DNA of 32,145 bases from Candidatus Binatota bacterium (GTDB lineage Bacteria; Desulfobacterota; Binatia; UBA1149; CAITLU01). The stretch spans positions 1 to 32,145 of the forward strand of contig JAJRWY010000112.1 of NCBI GenBank assembly GCA_024276575.1. Direction: 5' to 3'. Shown here piece by piece: positions 7,856-16,225 of the stretch. The notes under the pieces were generated by a model that was not told the DNA's origin, did no database searches, and saw only the letters and a list, made by a program, of their open reading frames with translations. Position numbers and translations under genes: made by a program. How positions within the stretch are numbered: position 1 is the first letter of the stretch; each line of letters begins with the position of its first letter.

Positions 7856-8253
7856 CGACGTTAGTGTGCGTAGTAATTACCTTGGCCGTAGCCAGCGCTA
7901 TTGCATGGCCTTTGATGGCCGCCGAGACTTCACCGGTCGTTACCCTGAAACAGAAAAGCGACGAATTGTGGCAACGTGAAAAGTCGGTGGCTTTGGTCGC
8001 CATAAAAGAGGCAGACTTCGACAAAGCCACGGGCAAGCTCAGCGACGAGGATTACGCCGAGTTGCGCTATGACTACGAAGAGCGCGCACTGCAAGCAATG
8101 AACGAACTCGACCGCCTGGATTCTGCTGCCCGCGAGGCGGCAGCTACGGACGACGCAGCTGCCACCGCACGGGCAGCGTTCTGCACCGCCTGCGGAACAC
8201 GTTTCGGTGACGAGCACACGTTTTGCGCCTCCTGCGGGAACCCGCGTAGCTGA
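7852..8253 (+). CDS. CcmI N-terminal-like membrane protein with C-terminal zinc ribbon
   Basis: A 133-residue protein with an N-terminal membrane helix (about 2-23), then a helical segment ELWQREKSVALVAIKEADFDKATGKLSDEDYAELRYDYEERA (given here only as a landmark, roughly residues 38-78) resembling the N-terminal domain of CcmI. The last 24 residues carry two CxxC pairs (Cys111/114 and Cys125/128), a textbook zinc ribbon. The apocytochrome-binding TPR region of full-length CcmI is absent. The ATGA overlap with ccmH argues for a shared role in cytochrome c maturation. Similar short proteins occur beside variant ccm genes in deltaproteobacteria-like genomes, as far as I recall. A start ATG at 7852 is well supported by the overlap. 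Confidence 0.75.
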   Translation: MTTLVCVVITLAVASAIAWPLMAAETSPVVTLKQKSDELWQREKSVALVAIKEADFDKATGKLSDEDYAELRYDYEERALQAMNELDRLDSAAREAAATDDAAATARAAFCTACGTRFGDEHTFCASCGNPRS

Positions 8254-8467
8254 AACGGCATCGACTCACACCCTCCAGGACTCGTTATCGATCTACTCAT
8301 CAGCCCCCGGTGCTTCGAGTTGCACGCTACTTTCTCCATTGCTCCGCTTGGCCGTTACGTCGCCAGGCCGTTCCACGCCTAGCCATGACAAATACCGACT
8401 ACGTTCTTGGGACGACCTTCGAGGCTTTCCACTACCAAGCGCTTCGACTAGCTTGACTCTGTTACCC

Positions 8468-9832
8468 GTGGAAAGCTCAGAAAGCCCATCCCAAGCCATA
8501 CGCTCGAGAAGCCAACTCGAGCAGTACTTTCACGCCGGAGGAAAGCAACGCGACGACTGGCGCATCGGCGTGGAATACGAAAAGCCGGTGGTCGATGCCG
8601 CCACGGGGGAATCCGTCTCCTACGATGGGGACCGCGGTATCGGCAGGCTGCTCGAAGCAATGCTCAAGCGTTCCTGCCGCTGGGAAGGCGTGTACGAAGT
8701 CGGCAATCTCATCGCGTTGCGCGACGGAAAATCCTCGATCACGCTGGAACCGGGCGGCCAACTGGAGATGTCCGGGCAACAGTGCGACTCGCTGCATTGT
8801 GTAGACGAGGAACTCGGGCGGCATGTGGAAGAGATCCTCGCGGTGGGCGCAGACCTCGGATTGACCTTCCTCGCGCTGGGAGCGGTCCCCAAGACCGGAC
8901 TGGAACGAATTCCCTGGATGCCTAAGGAGCGCTACCGCTTCATGCGTAGAATCATGCAAACCACCGGTCGCATGGGCCTGCGAATGATGCTGCAAACGGC
9001 AACCGTGCAGTCGAACTTCGACTACATGGATGAAGCCGATGCCCGTCGTAAACTGCGGGTAGCCACAGCTATCTCGCCCCTCCTGGTCGCGATTTCAGCA
9101 AACTCACCGATCATCGAGGGACGTAGCACCAATTATCGCAGCTACAGAGCCCATATCTGGAGCGATACCGATGCGGCCCGTTGCGGCTTTCTCCCTTTCG
9201 TTCTCGACACCGAAAACATCTTCGCCGCCTACGTGGACTACGCTCTGGAAGTTCCTATGTATTTCTTGCAGCGCGGCGAGAGCCTGATCGATGTGGGCGG
9301 GATCAGCTTCGGAACATTCGTGCGCAATGGCTATCAAGACCACCGCGCCACCATGGACGACTGGAATCTGCACCTCACCACGCTATTCCCGGAGGCGAGG
9401 TTGAAGACCTACATCGAGGTACGCGCCGCCGACAGCCAGCCCCGCCGTCTGATGCTCGGCACACCTGCGATAATGAAAGGGATCTTGTACGACGACGACT
9501 GCCTCGACGCTGCCTGGGATGAACTCAAACGATGGCCGCTCGGCGAGTTGCCGGCACTGCATGAGCAGGCGGCACGCCAAGCTCTGCAGGCTAGGGTCGG
9601 GCGCCATACCATGCGCGACTATGCCCTCGAACTCAGTGAAATCGCCCGCCGGGGACTGCAGCGCCAATCGTATTGCAACAACCGTGGACAAGACGAGTCC
9701 GTCTACCTGGAAGCATTGAGAGCAGAGATCGAAGCTGGGACATGTCCCGCCGATCATCTGATCCGCCATTGGGAAGGCCGCTGGGCCGGCGACATCGATC
9801 AACTGGTTGCGTATGCGGCATACGCTGACTGA
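8468..9832 (+). CDS. gshA: Glutamate-cysteine ligase, plant/proteobacterial GCS2 type
   Basis: A roughly 454-residue ATP-dependent ligase joining L-glutamate to L-cysteine, the first step of glutathione (or related thiol) synthesis. The sequence follows the plant-type family closely: DWRIGVEYEKP, ITLEPGGQLEMSG (substrate-binding block), IPWMPKERYRFMRRIM, TATVQSNFDYMDEAD, ANSPIIEG, RAHIWSDTDAARCG, VDYALEVPMYFL and YIEVRAADSQP. The reading frame is open upstream to 8207, but the extra N-terminal residues are Ser/Thr-rich, overlap the preceding gene and do not resemble the family. I therefore prefer the GTG at 8468, with a TTG at 8453 as the alternative. No glutathione synthetase gene follows. 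The 214 bp before it show no clear promoter. Confidence 0.88.
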   Translation: MESSESPSQAIRSRSQLEQYFHAGGKQRDDWRIGVEYEKPVVDAATGESVSYDGDRGIGRLLEAMLKRSCRWEGVYEVGNLIALRDGKSSITLEPGGQLEMSGQQCDSLHCVDEELGRHVEEILAVGADLGLTFLALGAVPKTGLERIPWMPKERYRFMRRIMQTTGRMGLRMMLQTATVQSNFDYMDEADARRKLRVATAISPLLVAISANSPIIEGRSTNYRSYRAHIWSDTDAARCGFLPFVLDTENIFAAYVDYALEVPMYFLQRGESLIDVGGISFGTFVRNGYQDHRATMDDWNLHLTTLFPEARLKTYIEVRAADSQPRRLMLGTPAIMKGILYDDDCLDAAWDELKRWPLGELPALHEQAARQALQARVGRHTMRDYALELSEIARRGLQRQSYCNNRGQDESVYLEALRAEIEAGTCPADHLIRHWEGRWAGDIDQLVAYAAYAD

Positions 9833-9897
9833 TTCACGGTAAACTCTTCCAGCCAACCGCATTGACTTTCGCCTTTTCTTCGTTTATCTATGGTCAC

Positions 9898-11067
9898 ATG
9901 AATAGCACGGCGACGACCGCGACAACGACGAATAGCACGTCGACACTCACAGTCGGCAATTCTCCCATGCGTAGCCCAAGTACGGCCCACGGCGCCAGTG
10001 TGATTCCCGGTGTTACTACGCTCCCCGGTGCCAATACTGTCGAGTCACGCATGCACCGCTCGTCGATGGCGAATACAAAACGTCGCCGTAGCCTCCGGCC
10101 TCCCGGTGAAGAGCTTGGCCCGGGGCAAATTCGCCCAGCTTCCCTCGGCTTGAGCACTGCGGAACTTGAAGCCCGCCTCGGCCTCGCCGCCGGCTCTTGG
10201 AAGCGGCGACATCTCTACGCGCTAAGAACCACGACCACTGCCTTCAAGGACATCGGCCTGAAAATAGGAGACTTCTTGATCGTCGAGCCCGGGCCCCGCG
10301 AAAGTCCCGGCCATCTAGTACTCCGGCGCACCCCGCAAGGCCTCCGGCTCCGCTTGCTGCCGCGGCATGAGGGTGCGGAACAACTGACGCTCAACCTTGG
10401 AGACAATAGCCGCGGTCTCACGAGCCCGACCTTAACGCCTCATCCGAAGTTTTTTTGCCGTGGCAACTCAGCGGCCCATGCTACCGATTCTGCCGAGCCA
10501 CGAAGCTCCGAAGACCGCGACTCCGCAAGATTCATTTGTAAACCCGGCATCGGCTCCGAAACCGCCACTATTGCCGCTCGCGAGCCCGCGTGGCTCGGTG
10601 AACATACAGTGGGCACTGTTATCGCAGCGATCCGGGCAAGCGCCAGTGGGGCTCTTCGACCTATCGCGCTGCCGGCACTTAGAGTTTCCGGCCGGCGCAC
10701 CGTTTCCACTAGACCCAATACTTCCTCACGGCCCGGGAACAGCCGCAGGAGGGTTAGCAGTCCACGCCGCTCCCTTGACCCGCGTTCCAATCCGCAAGTC
10801 GCCCAACTCAAACAGCGCTTCGAAACCCTCGAGCACATGCATTCGAACTGGTGCGGCATCTTGGCGAAATGCCCCCAACTCAAGGATCTTGATCCACAGC
10901 GATGGCGATACTGGAATAAACTCGAGGCGAACCTTGCGACATTGCTCGAATGTCTCCGCTTTGCTCGTGGCACTCGACTGGCGCTCGCCTTGCTCGCCGA
11001 AGCCGAACCACTAGTTCGCGCCATGAAGCGCGAAATGAGCTTCTCTCCCTTTTGCTTCCCGCTGTGA
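9898..11067 (+). CDS. Hypothetical protein with possible degenerate LexA/S24-like segment
   Basis: Not recognised as a named family. The frame (389 residues from the ATG at 9898; a TTG at 9862 would add 12) has three parts. Residues 1-75 are Ser/Thr-rich and low complexity. About 105-165 reads LYALRTTTTAFKDIGLKIGDFLIVEPGP... GHLVLRR, resembling the beta-rich GD-x-[LV]-[LIV]-V region of S24/LexA peptidases or their inactive relatives, but without an obvious Ser-Met/Lys catalytic pair. The last 90 residues are helical and charged (VAQLKQRFETLEHMHSNW onward). The middle (about 180-290) is Ser/Arg-rich, and an overlapping frame starting at a GTG at 10460 looks equally protein-like there, so a frame error cannot be ruled out. 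It may be a transcription-related protein, but that is inference only. Confidence 0.55.
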   Translation: MNSTATTATTTNSTSTLTVGNSPMRSPSTAHGASVIPGVTTLPGANTVESRMHRSSMANTKRRRSLRPPGEELGPGQIRPASLGLSTAELEARLGLAAGSWKRRHLYALRTTTTAFKDIGLKIGDFLIVEPGPRESPGHLVLRRTPQGLRLRLLPRHEGAEQLTLNLGDNSRGLTSPTLTPHPKFFCRGNSAAHATDSAEPRSSEDRDSARFICKPGIGSETATIAAREPAWLGEHTVGTVIAAIRASASGALRPIALPALRVSGRRTVSTRPNTSSRPGNSRRRVSSPRRSLDPRSNPQVAQLKQRFETLEHMHSNWCGILAKCPQLKDLDPQRWRYWNKLEANLATLLECLRFARGTRLALALLAEAEPLVRAMKREMSFSPFCFPL

Positions 11068-11217
11068 GCAACTCAAAGAAGCCTGCGTCGCTACAGCGGC
11101 GCTTGTAGCGGACAAAGGCATCCGCAATAGTGCCGTCACGTAGCGACTAGAAGTAGAAAACTCGCTCGTCCAAGTGCTCGTAAAGCGAGGCTTATACGAA
11201 AGCCAGGCTCAAAAGGG

Positions 11218-11247
11218 TTGACAAGTGCCTGGTCGAGGTGCTTTTAT
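11218..11247 (+). promoter_or_regulatory. Candidate sigma70-type promoter
   Basis: A perfect -35 TTGACA at 11218-11223 is followed after 18 bp by TTTTAT at 11242-11247 (4 of 6 matches to TATAAT). It points to the gene at 11452 and would give a leader of about 200 nt. Confidence 0.45.
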
Positions 11248-11296
11248 GCGCTCCCAGTCTTGCTTGTGCGGGCCAAACGATGGGTGGCCCCTTTGA

Positions 11297-11338
11297 TTGA
11301 GACAAAAAATAAGCAACATTTATAGATACGCTTATTTT
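11297..11338 (+). promoter_or_regulatory. Second promoter candidate overlapped by a 9-bp perfect inverted repeat (possible operator)
   Basis: TTGAGA (11297-11302) and TATAGA (11321-11326) are 18 bp apart. The perfect 9-bp inverted repeat AAAATAAGC (11306-11314) / GCTTATTTT (11330-11338) straddles the -10 element, as expected for a repressor site. The AT-rich arms contrast with the GC-rich surroundings. Confidence 0.4.
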
Positions 11339-11451
11339 ATTTCATCACGTTGAATCTTCCATTTCCGCGGCAAATGCTGTTTAATGACGCCGCGCATCAG
11401 GAAGTCCCCGGATACGCAGCGCCCCCAAAAAGGGCGAGGAGGTCGAGTTAA

Positions 11452-11874
11452 ATGGCGGACCGTTTTGTCAACCTTTTCGAACCGGACACTTTGCTACCGG
11501 CGCAGTTTTTCGCTGCGTTCGCGCGTGAAGGCGGGATGGTTCGCGAGCGTCGTTTGATGCTCGCAGTGCTCCAGGACGCCGTAGAGTGCTATCAAAAATA
11601 CGCGCTGGCCCGTGATCCCAAGGGCCGCATGCTTTTTGAAGACTCTCGAGAGTGGGTGGATTCCCGCGAGCGCGAATGGCCTTTCGCTTTCGAAAATATC
11701 TGCGAAGTGCTCGGGCTGAACCCCGAATACATACGTCGAGGCCTGTCCAAGTGGGTGCAGCAGCGCGCGCCGATACGCCGCAGCACCGCGAAGATTGTGC
11801 CGCTTACTCAGCGTAAGGCCTTGTTCACGGAAGAAAGTTCGCCGCTTGCCGAGGAGCTGCAGGAAGCGTCGTAG
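11452..11874 (+). CDS. Small conserved-type helical protein of unknown function
   Basis: A 140-residue soluble protein with no signal peptide or membrane segment. The core reads RRLMLAVLQDAVECYQKYA, then LFEDSREWVDS, then WPFAFENICEVLGLNPEYIRRGL. I recall uncharacterised proteins with a similar pattern in deltaproteobacterial and related genomes, but I know no function. The C-terminal LGLNPEYIRRGLSKW segment could be a helix-turn-helix or short helical hairpin. The ATG at 11452 has GAGGAGG about 10 nt upstream. It stands alone: two promoter candidates and a possible operator lie upstream and a strong intrinsic terminator follows directly, so it appears to be independently and perhaps strongly expressed. 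DNA binding is only a guess. Confidence 0.8.
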   Translation: MADRFVNLFEPDTLLPAQFFAAFAREGGMVRERRLMLAVLQDAVECYQKYALARDPKGRMLFEDSREWVDSREREWPFAFENICEVLGLNPEYIRRGLSKWVQQRAPIRRSTAKIVPLTQRKALFTEESSPLAEELQEAS

Positions 11875-11896
11875 CGGTTGATTCTGATAGTTCGTT

Positions 11897-11930
11897 AAAA
11901 GCCCCCCTTGCGAACAAGGGGGGCTTTTTT
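11897..11930 (+). terminator. Strong intrinsic (Rho-independent) terminator
   Basis: AAAAGCCCCCCTTG (11897-11910) pairs perfectly with CAAGGGGGGCTTTT (11915-11928) across the tetraloop CGAA and runs into a T-tract. It lies 23 bp after the stop of the small gene at 11452-11874. The symmetric A/T flanks could allow bidirectional function. Confidence 0.95.
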
Positions 11931-11990
11931 GTGTCTTTTTTGTATTGTAGATGAGTGCAGGTGATGTTCAGATGGTTATAGGGCTTATAG

Positions 11991-12602
11991 ATGAACATGT
12001 CACGGTTCACAGTAGGATTAATTCTCGGCACTGCAGCGAGCCTGCTCCTGACAGGCTCGGCAAGCGAAGACGCCTGGGCTCAAATTGATGGCAGCGAGCT
12101 GCTTGCCCGGCGCCTACCGAGCAGCACCTTGGTCGACAAGAGCGGTCCGTCGTTCTCGTTCATGCAAAGCGACGAAGAAGCCGGCACGAGCAAGCAAACT
12201 ACTATTCCGTTGGCTATAGGGCCGGTGTCACTGCTGAACGAAGAGACAGAGCCGGATAACACGTGGCGTTATCAGCCCCACTATCTCGAGTTCACTCAAG
12301 GTCTGCGCCCCGTGGAGGATTACGACGCCAACCGACGGCTGAGACCGGATGAACTCGCCCTGTTGATGCAAAACGAGTACGGGCGGGGCTCGATCTTGGC
12401 GCGTAGCGCTCTAACCTTGGCTACCGTAGCCAGCGCTGCCGAACGGGGTTCACAAATACCGCTCGACCAAGTCAACGTCGTCACTGCGCGGGTAGTAAGC
12501 GAAACCGGGAACTTATTCGGGCTTGAAAGCATGCCGGAACTGAGGCTGAGATCCGAAATAGACACTGATCGCGTGATGATAGGATTCAAGACTAGGTGGT
12601 AG
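11991..12602 (+). CDS. Exported hypothetical protein
   Basis: A 203-residue protein with a clear N-terminal signal peptide: basic MNMSR, hydrophobic FTVGLILGTAASLLLTG and a likely cleavage after the AWA at about 28-30. No lipobox cysteine is present. The mature part is polar and acidic, with no transmembrane helix and no motif I recognise. A central YQPHYLEFTQGLRPVEDYD region precedes a helical Ala-rich stretch (ILARSALTLATVASAAERG) and a C-terminal region of alternating hydrophobic residues ending in an aromatic (VMIGFKTRW), which could be one or two beta-strands. The ATG at 11997 is an alternative start. It follows the terminator at 11897-11930 and so must have its own promoter. Periplasmic or outer-membrane association is inferred. 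Confidence 0.7.
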   Translation: MNMSRFTVGLILGTAASLLLTGSASEDAWAQIDGSELLARRLPSSTLVDKSGPSFSFMQSDEEAGTSKQTTIPLAIGPVSLLNEETEPDNTWRYQPHYLEFTQGLRPVEDYDANRRLRPDELALLMQNEYGRGSILARSALTLATVASAAERGSQIPLDQVNVVTARVVSETGNLFGLESMPELRLRSEIDTDRVMIGFKTRW

Positions 12603-12733
12603 ATGTGGTTCCGGTGCAAGACAGGCCCCATTGACCGGCCCAACGCTTATCAGACCGCACAAAGGCATACAGCCGAGCCAAGCTCCCAACCGCCCTTCGT
12701 TGCCAAGCAACCAAAGCTATGCGGCGATTCCTA

Positions 12734-13771
12734 CTAGAACCCGACCCGAGACATAGAAACCGTCCCTATGTCGGTGGGAATCCCGCTAGCTGCCGCCAGG
12801 GCAGCTTCAAGCAATTGGGTATCGACGAATCGCGACAGGCCTTTCTTGGCGAGTAAACTCGCCGCTTGTTGGGCAGGGTCACGCGCGACCCCGTAGATGT
12901 CCTCATGGACCTCGATCAATACGCGGCCGTCGGCAACGCCCACCTTCACGGGCTGATAGACGAATGATCCCGAGGAACCGACTCCCACCAGAGGAAAAAA
13001 CGCCTCGATGTCTTCAGCATACATGCGAACGCAGCCATGGCTTACCTTCATGCCGATGCCCCAGTTCTTGTTGGTGCCGTGGATCGCGTATGACGGTAAG
13101 GTGAGTTCCAGCCGATACTTCCCCAGCGGGTTCTCGGGGTCGCCCCCGGCAATGAACGTTTCGGTCAATCCGTCTTCCTCGAGACGCTCCTTACGTATCG
13201 ATTCGGGAATAACCCACGTTGGATTCACGCTTTTGCCACGTATACGGAAATCGCCCCTCGGCGTCTGCCATTCCTGCCGGCCAAGCCCCACGGGGAACGT
13301 AACCACCCTCTGGCCCCGTCCTTCACGCAAAGGCAGATAGTAATAAATACGCATCTCCGGAACGTTCAAAACCAAACCCTGGTAGCGCCCATCCGGCAAG
13401 ATCCACTCGCTGGGAATGAGAATACTGCGCCCCGCACCCACCACCCAGGGATCCACGTCGGGATTCGCAGCCAGCAGTTCGTTGTAGCCCAAGCTGTAGT
13501 CCCGGGCGATGTCCAGAAAAGTCTCTCCACTTCGCGCGACGTGAACGCGAATCGCCCCGATGACTGAGTTTACACCCTCGAGGCCTCGCTTCCCCGGCCG
13601 GGAGACCGGGTAGCGCACGACCCGGCCAAGCCCGGATTCCAGTTGCACCGCATTCACGGTGCCAGCGATGAGGCAGGTAGCCATAAGCGCAATCGCCAAA
13701 GGCCCGAATAGCCGGTGCAACCCCTCGACAAGACCGCCACCCCGCAACGAACGCGCTACGAACACCTTCAC
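12734..13771 (-). CDS. L,D-transpeptidase (YkuD domain) with LysM
   Basis: A 345-residue envelope enzyme of the ErfK/YbiS type that forms 3-3 peptidoglycan cross-links or attaches proteins to murein. It has an N-terminal membrane/signal segment (about 23-41), a LysM peptidoglycan-binding module (about 74-120: VARSGETFLDIARDYSLGYNELLAANP) and a YkuD domain (about 130-270). The catalytic motif HGTNKNWGIGMKVSHGCVRM is intact, with His and Cys in SHGCVRM. The GTG start at 13769-13771 shares one base with the TAG of the upstream DUF255 gene (TAGTG), indicating translational coupling. Another GTG two codons later is possible. The 131 bp downstream, before the convergent gene, show no obvious terminator. 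Confidence 0.92.
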   Translation of the reverse strand: MKVFVARSLRGGGLVEGLHRLFGPLAIALMATCLIAGTVNAVQLESGLGRVVRYPVSRPGKRGLEGVNSVIGAIRVHVARSGETFLDIARDYSLGYNELLAANPDVDPWVVGAGRSILIPSEWILPDGRYQGLVLNVPEMRIYYYLPLREGRGQRVVTFPVGLGRQEWQTPRGDFRIRGKSVNPTWVIPESIRKERLEEDGLTETFIAGGDPENPLGKYRLELTLPSYAIHGTNKNWGIGMKVSHGCVRMYAEDIEAFFPLVGVGSSGSFVYQPVKVGVADGRVLIEVHEDIYGVARDPAQQAASLLAKKGLSRFVDTQLLEAALAAASGIPTDIGTVSMSRVGF

Positions 13772-15999
13772 TACCCTTCCGCCAGCAAGTCCAGCAGACC
13801 CGAACTGCTGTTCACAGGAGCTTCACAAGTCGAACCCCTACAGAGATAAGCCGTGTTCTTGCCATCGAGCGGGATTTTACCCGAAGCCAAAGACGCCGGC
13901 CACTCACCGACTTCCGCGCTGCGAAGCTCCAACACCGACAATTCAGGACAATGGTGTCGCAAGGCTATATTACCGAGTTGCTCACCCCCGGCCTTACCCG
14001 GGCAAACCACCAGAGTCGAATAACCGCGAAGATGCCTCTGTGCCACCGATAGAAAATGACCGGCTCCGAAGGGATTGCCTAGAGCGGACGGCAACGAGGC
14101 AGCCAGAGCGCGTAAAGCCGCAGCCTCGAAACCCGCGGAAGGATTGAATTGATGAAGCCGCAACAGCAACTCGACGGCCACGGAATTTCCCGAAGGCACC
14201 GCAGAGTCGAACAGATCGGAACTGCGCAGCGCCAATGCACCCGGTCCAGCAGTATTGAAAAAGAAAACCCCTCGTTGCTGATCTAGGAAGCTATTGAGAA
14301 TCTCATGCGCGCAAAACTCGGAGAACTGTAGGTCTTCGCGGCGGCCCGAGGCCAAGAACAAGTCTAAACAACCCCGGCCGAGAAAAGCGTAGTCGTCGAG
14401 AAACGCCCCGACCCGGGCGGCACCGTCCGCATAAAAGTGCAACAGCCGGCCTCCATGCATCATCTCGCTGCGGCAAAAGTCAGCCGCTGCAGAGGCTAGG
14501 GCAACTAGATCCTCGCGACCAAATACGCGTCCGGCCACTGCAGCGGCGCTAATCATCAAACCGCTCCAGTCGGCAAGAGTCTTTTCGTCGCGTACGGGAC
14601 GCACCCGCTTGCCTCTAGCCGCGAGTAAACGCGTGGTGGCGCGTGACAACGCCGCTTCTACTTCTTCTACGCTACAGCTACTCGCCGCGGCTACCACGGC
14701 GGGGGAAGACGCGCGGTGAAGTATGTTTGACCCCTCGAAGTTGCCCGTCTCGCTAACCCCGAAAACTTGTCCGGCCAAGGCGGCATCTTCTTCGCCCACT
14801 ACCTCGAGAAACTCCCGATAACTCCAGACGTAAAACTTTCCCTCTACCCCCTCGCTATCGGCATCGAGAGTTGAATAAAACGCTCCACATGGCGAAGTCA
14901 TTTCCGCAGCCACGTAATCCACGATACCGAGCGCTACTTCGCGATAACGCGGATCGCCGTAGAGTTGCCACGCCTCGGTATAGACAAGCGACAAAAGCGC
15001 TTGGTCATAGAGCATCTTCTCGAAATGCGGAACCAGCCAGGCCCGGTCGACGGCATAGCGGTGAAAGCCCCCTGCCAAATGATCGTAGATGCCGCCGCCG
15101 GCCATGGCATCGAGCGCCGTTTTCACTTGCCGATGGCAAAGACGGTAACTTTCGGACTCGGCCGCGGCGCACGCTACAGATGCCGTGTCCTCGTCCACTT
15201 TCGCATCTGCGCAAACATCACCATCAACGAAGGACTCGGCCGCGGCAACCGCGTCCGGACCTAGCCCTGGGCCCGCTGCAGCACTGGACTCTGCACGCGC
15301 GTTACGAAGGGTACCCATCAGAAACGACAGGCAAAGTGTACTGGGAAACTTCGGCTGTTCTCCGAAACCACCGAATCGTGAGTCCATAGCGGACAACAAA
15401 GCAGCGGCCGCCTTGTCGAGATCCTCACGACGCGCTACCGCCCCTCCCGGTTCGCCGACAGAAGTGCTTCGCCCGCCACCCGCAGCCAGAAATGACTGCA
15501 CCTTCTCGGCACTTTGCTCAATCTCATCCGGTTTTTCGCGAAACGCACGGAAAACGCTGTCGAGAACGCGAGGGAAACCCGGCATCCCGCCGCGATCATC
15601 AGGTGGGAAATAGGTGCCCGCGTAAAACGGCTTCCCGTCTGGAGTCAAAAACACGGTCATCGGCCAACCACCGCGCCCGGTCATCGCCTGTAGAGCCTTC
15701 ATGTAAAGATTGTCGATATCCGGCCGTTCTTCGCGGTCGACCTTGATACAAACGAAACGCTCGTTCATCAGCGCGGCTATCCTTTCATTCTCGAAGGACT
15801 CACGCTCCATGACATGGCACCAGTGACAAGCCGAATAACCGACACTGAGCAGTATCAGCTTGCCTTCGCCACGCGCTCGCTCAAAGGCCGCCTCTCCCCA
15901 CGGATACCAATCCACCGGGTTCGAAGCGTGCTGTTGAAGATAGAGGCTCGGTTCCGCGGCCAGTCTGTTGACTCGAGTAGTATCGGGCATGGGCAGCAA
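13771..15999 (-). CDS. Thioredoxin-fold DUF255 protein (YyaL/spermatogenesis-associated 20 family)
   Basis: A 742-residue cytosolic protein with an N-terminal thioredoxin-like domain ([38 protein letters not shown] at 58-61; [24 protein letters not shown]) and a C-terminal (alpha/alpha)6-barrel resembling N-acylglucosamine 2-epimerase/glycosidase folds ([44 protein letters not shown]). The family's biochemical role is still unclear. It is longer than many relatives because of an Ala/Ser/Asp-rich insertion of about 50 residues around 235-285. The ATG at 15999 or the one at 15990 could start it. It is the first gene of a two-gene operon with the L,D-transpeptidase. Confidence 0.92.
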   Translation of the reverse strand: MLPMPDTTRVNRLAAEPSLYLQQHASNPVDWYPWGEAAFERARGEGKLILLSVGYSACHWCHVMERESFENERIAALMNERFVCIKVDREERPDIDNLYMKALQAMTGRGGWPMTVFLTPDGKPFYAGTYFPPDDRGGMPGFPRVLDSVFRAFREKPDEIEQSAEKVQSFLAAGGGRSTSVGEPGGAVARREDLDKAAAALLSAMDSRFGGFGEQPKFPSTLCLSFLMGTLRNARAESSAAAGPGLGPDAVAAAESFVDGDVCADAKVDEDTASVACAAAESESYRLCHRQVKTALDAMAGGGIYDHLAGGFHRYAVDRAWLVPHFEKMLYDQALLSLVYTEAWQLYGDPRYREVALGIVDYVAAEMTSPCGAFYSTLDADSEGVEGKFYVWSYREFLEVVGEEDAALAGQVFGVSETGNFEGSNILHRASSPAVVAAASSCSVEEVEAALSRATTRLLAARGKRVRPVRDEKTLADWSGLMISAAAVAGRVFGREDLVALASAAADFCRSEMMHGGRLLHFYADGAARVGAFLDDYAFLGRGCLDLFLASGRREDLQFSEFCAHEILNSFLDQQRGVFFFNTAGPGALALRSSDLFDSAVPSGNSVAVELLLRLHQFNPSAGFEAAALRALAASLPSALGNPFGAGHFLSVAQRHLRGYSTLVVCPGKAGGEQLGNIALRHHCPELSVLELRSAEVGEWPASLASGKIPLDGKNTAYLCRGSTCEAPVNSSSGLLDLLAEG

Positions 16000-16138
16000 G
16001 ACTAACCGAGGCGGCTCATCGCGTCCAAGCCGGCCACCACCACAAGCCCAAGCTATTCGAAGCTAGGCCGCCTCAAAGCAGACCGTACGCCCGGAACTCT
16101 GTATATCTGCCGGCACCATGCAGAAACTTCGGCACCGA

Positions 16139-16162
16139 TTCTATCTAGGCTTCTATCTAGGC
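16139..16162. repeat. 12-bp tandem direct repeat (two copies)
   Basis: TTCTATCTAGGC occurs twice head to tail at 16139-16150 and 16151-16162 with no mismatch. It contains CTAG, the same tetranucleotide that flanks the nearby MITE-like element. Confidence 0.85.
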
Positions 16163-16225
16163 GTGCAGTAACCAGGCAGCATTCCCGGCAGTGCAAATTG
16201 ACGGCAGCCGCTACAACTCAACCGG

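Larger units (their letters stand above)
11068..11451. other. AT-richer regulatory intergenic region
   Basis: No gene is seen here. The stretch contains a sigma70-like promoter candidate at 11218-11247, a weaker TTGAGA/TATAGA pair at 11297-11326 and an inverted repeat at 11306-11338, all oriented towards the gene at 11452. A small repeat CTCGCT/AGCGAG lies at 11161-11166 and 11184-11189. Confidence 0.6.

Noticed and set aside
8207-8467. N-terminal extension of the glutamate-cysteine ligase frame
   Set aside because: It overlaps the zinc-ribbon gene, is Ser/Thr-rich and has no family similarity; the open frame is likely fortuitous.
10460-11014. Alternative plus-strand frame of 184 residues inside the hypothetical gene
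   Set aside because: The longer frame is uninterrupted for 1.2 kb and its C-terminal part is clearly more protein-like; the alternative is kept only as a caution.
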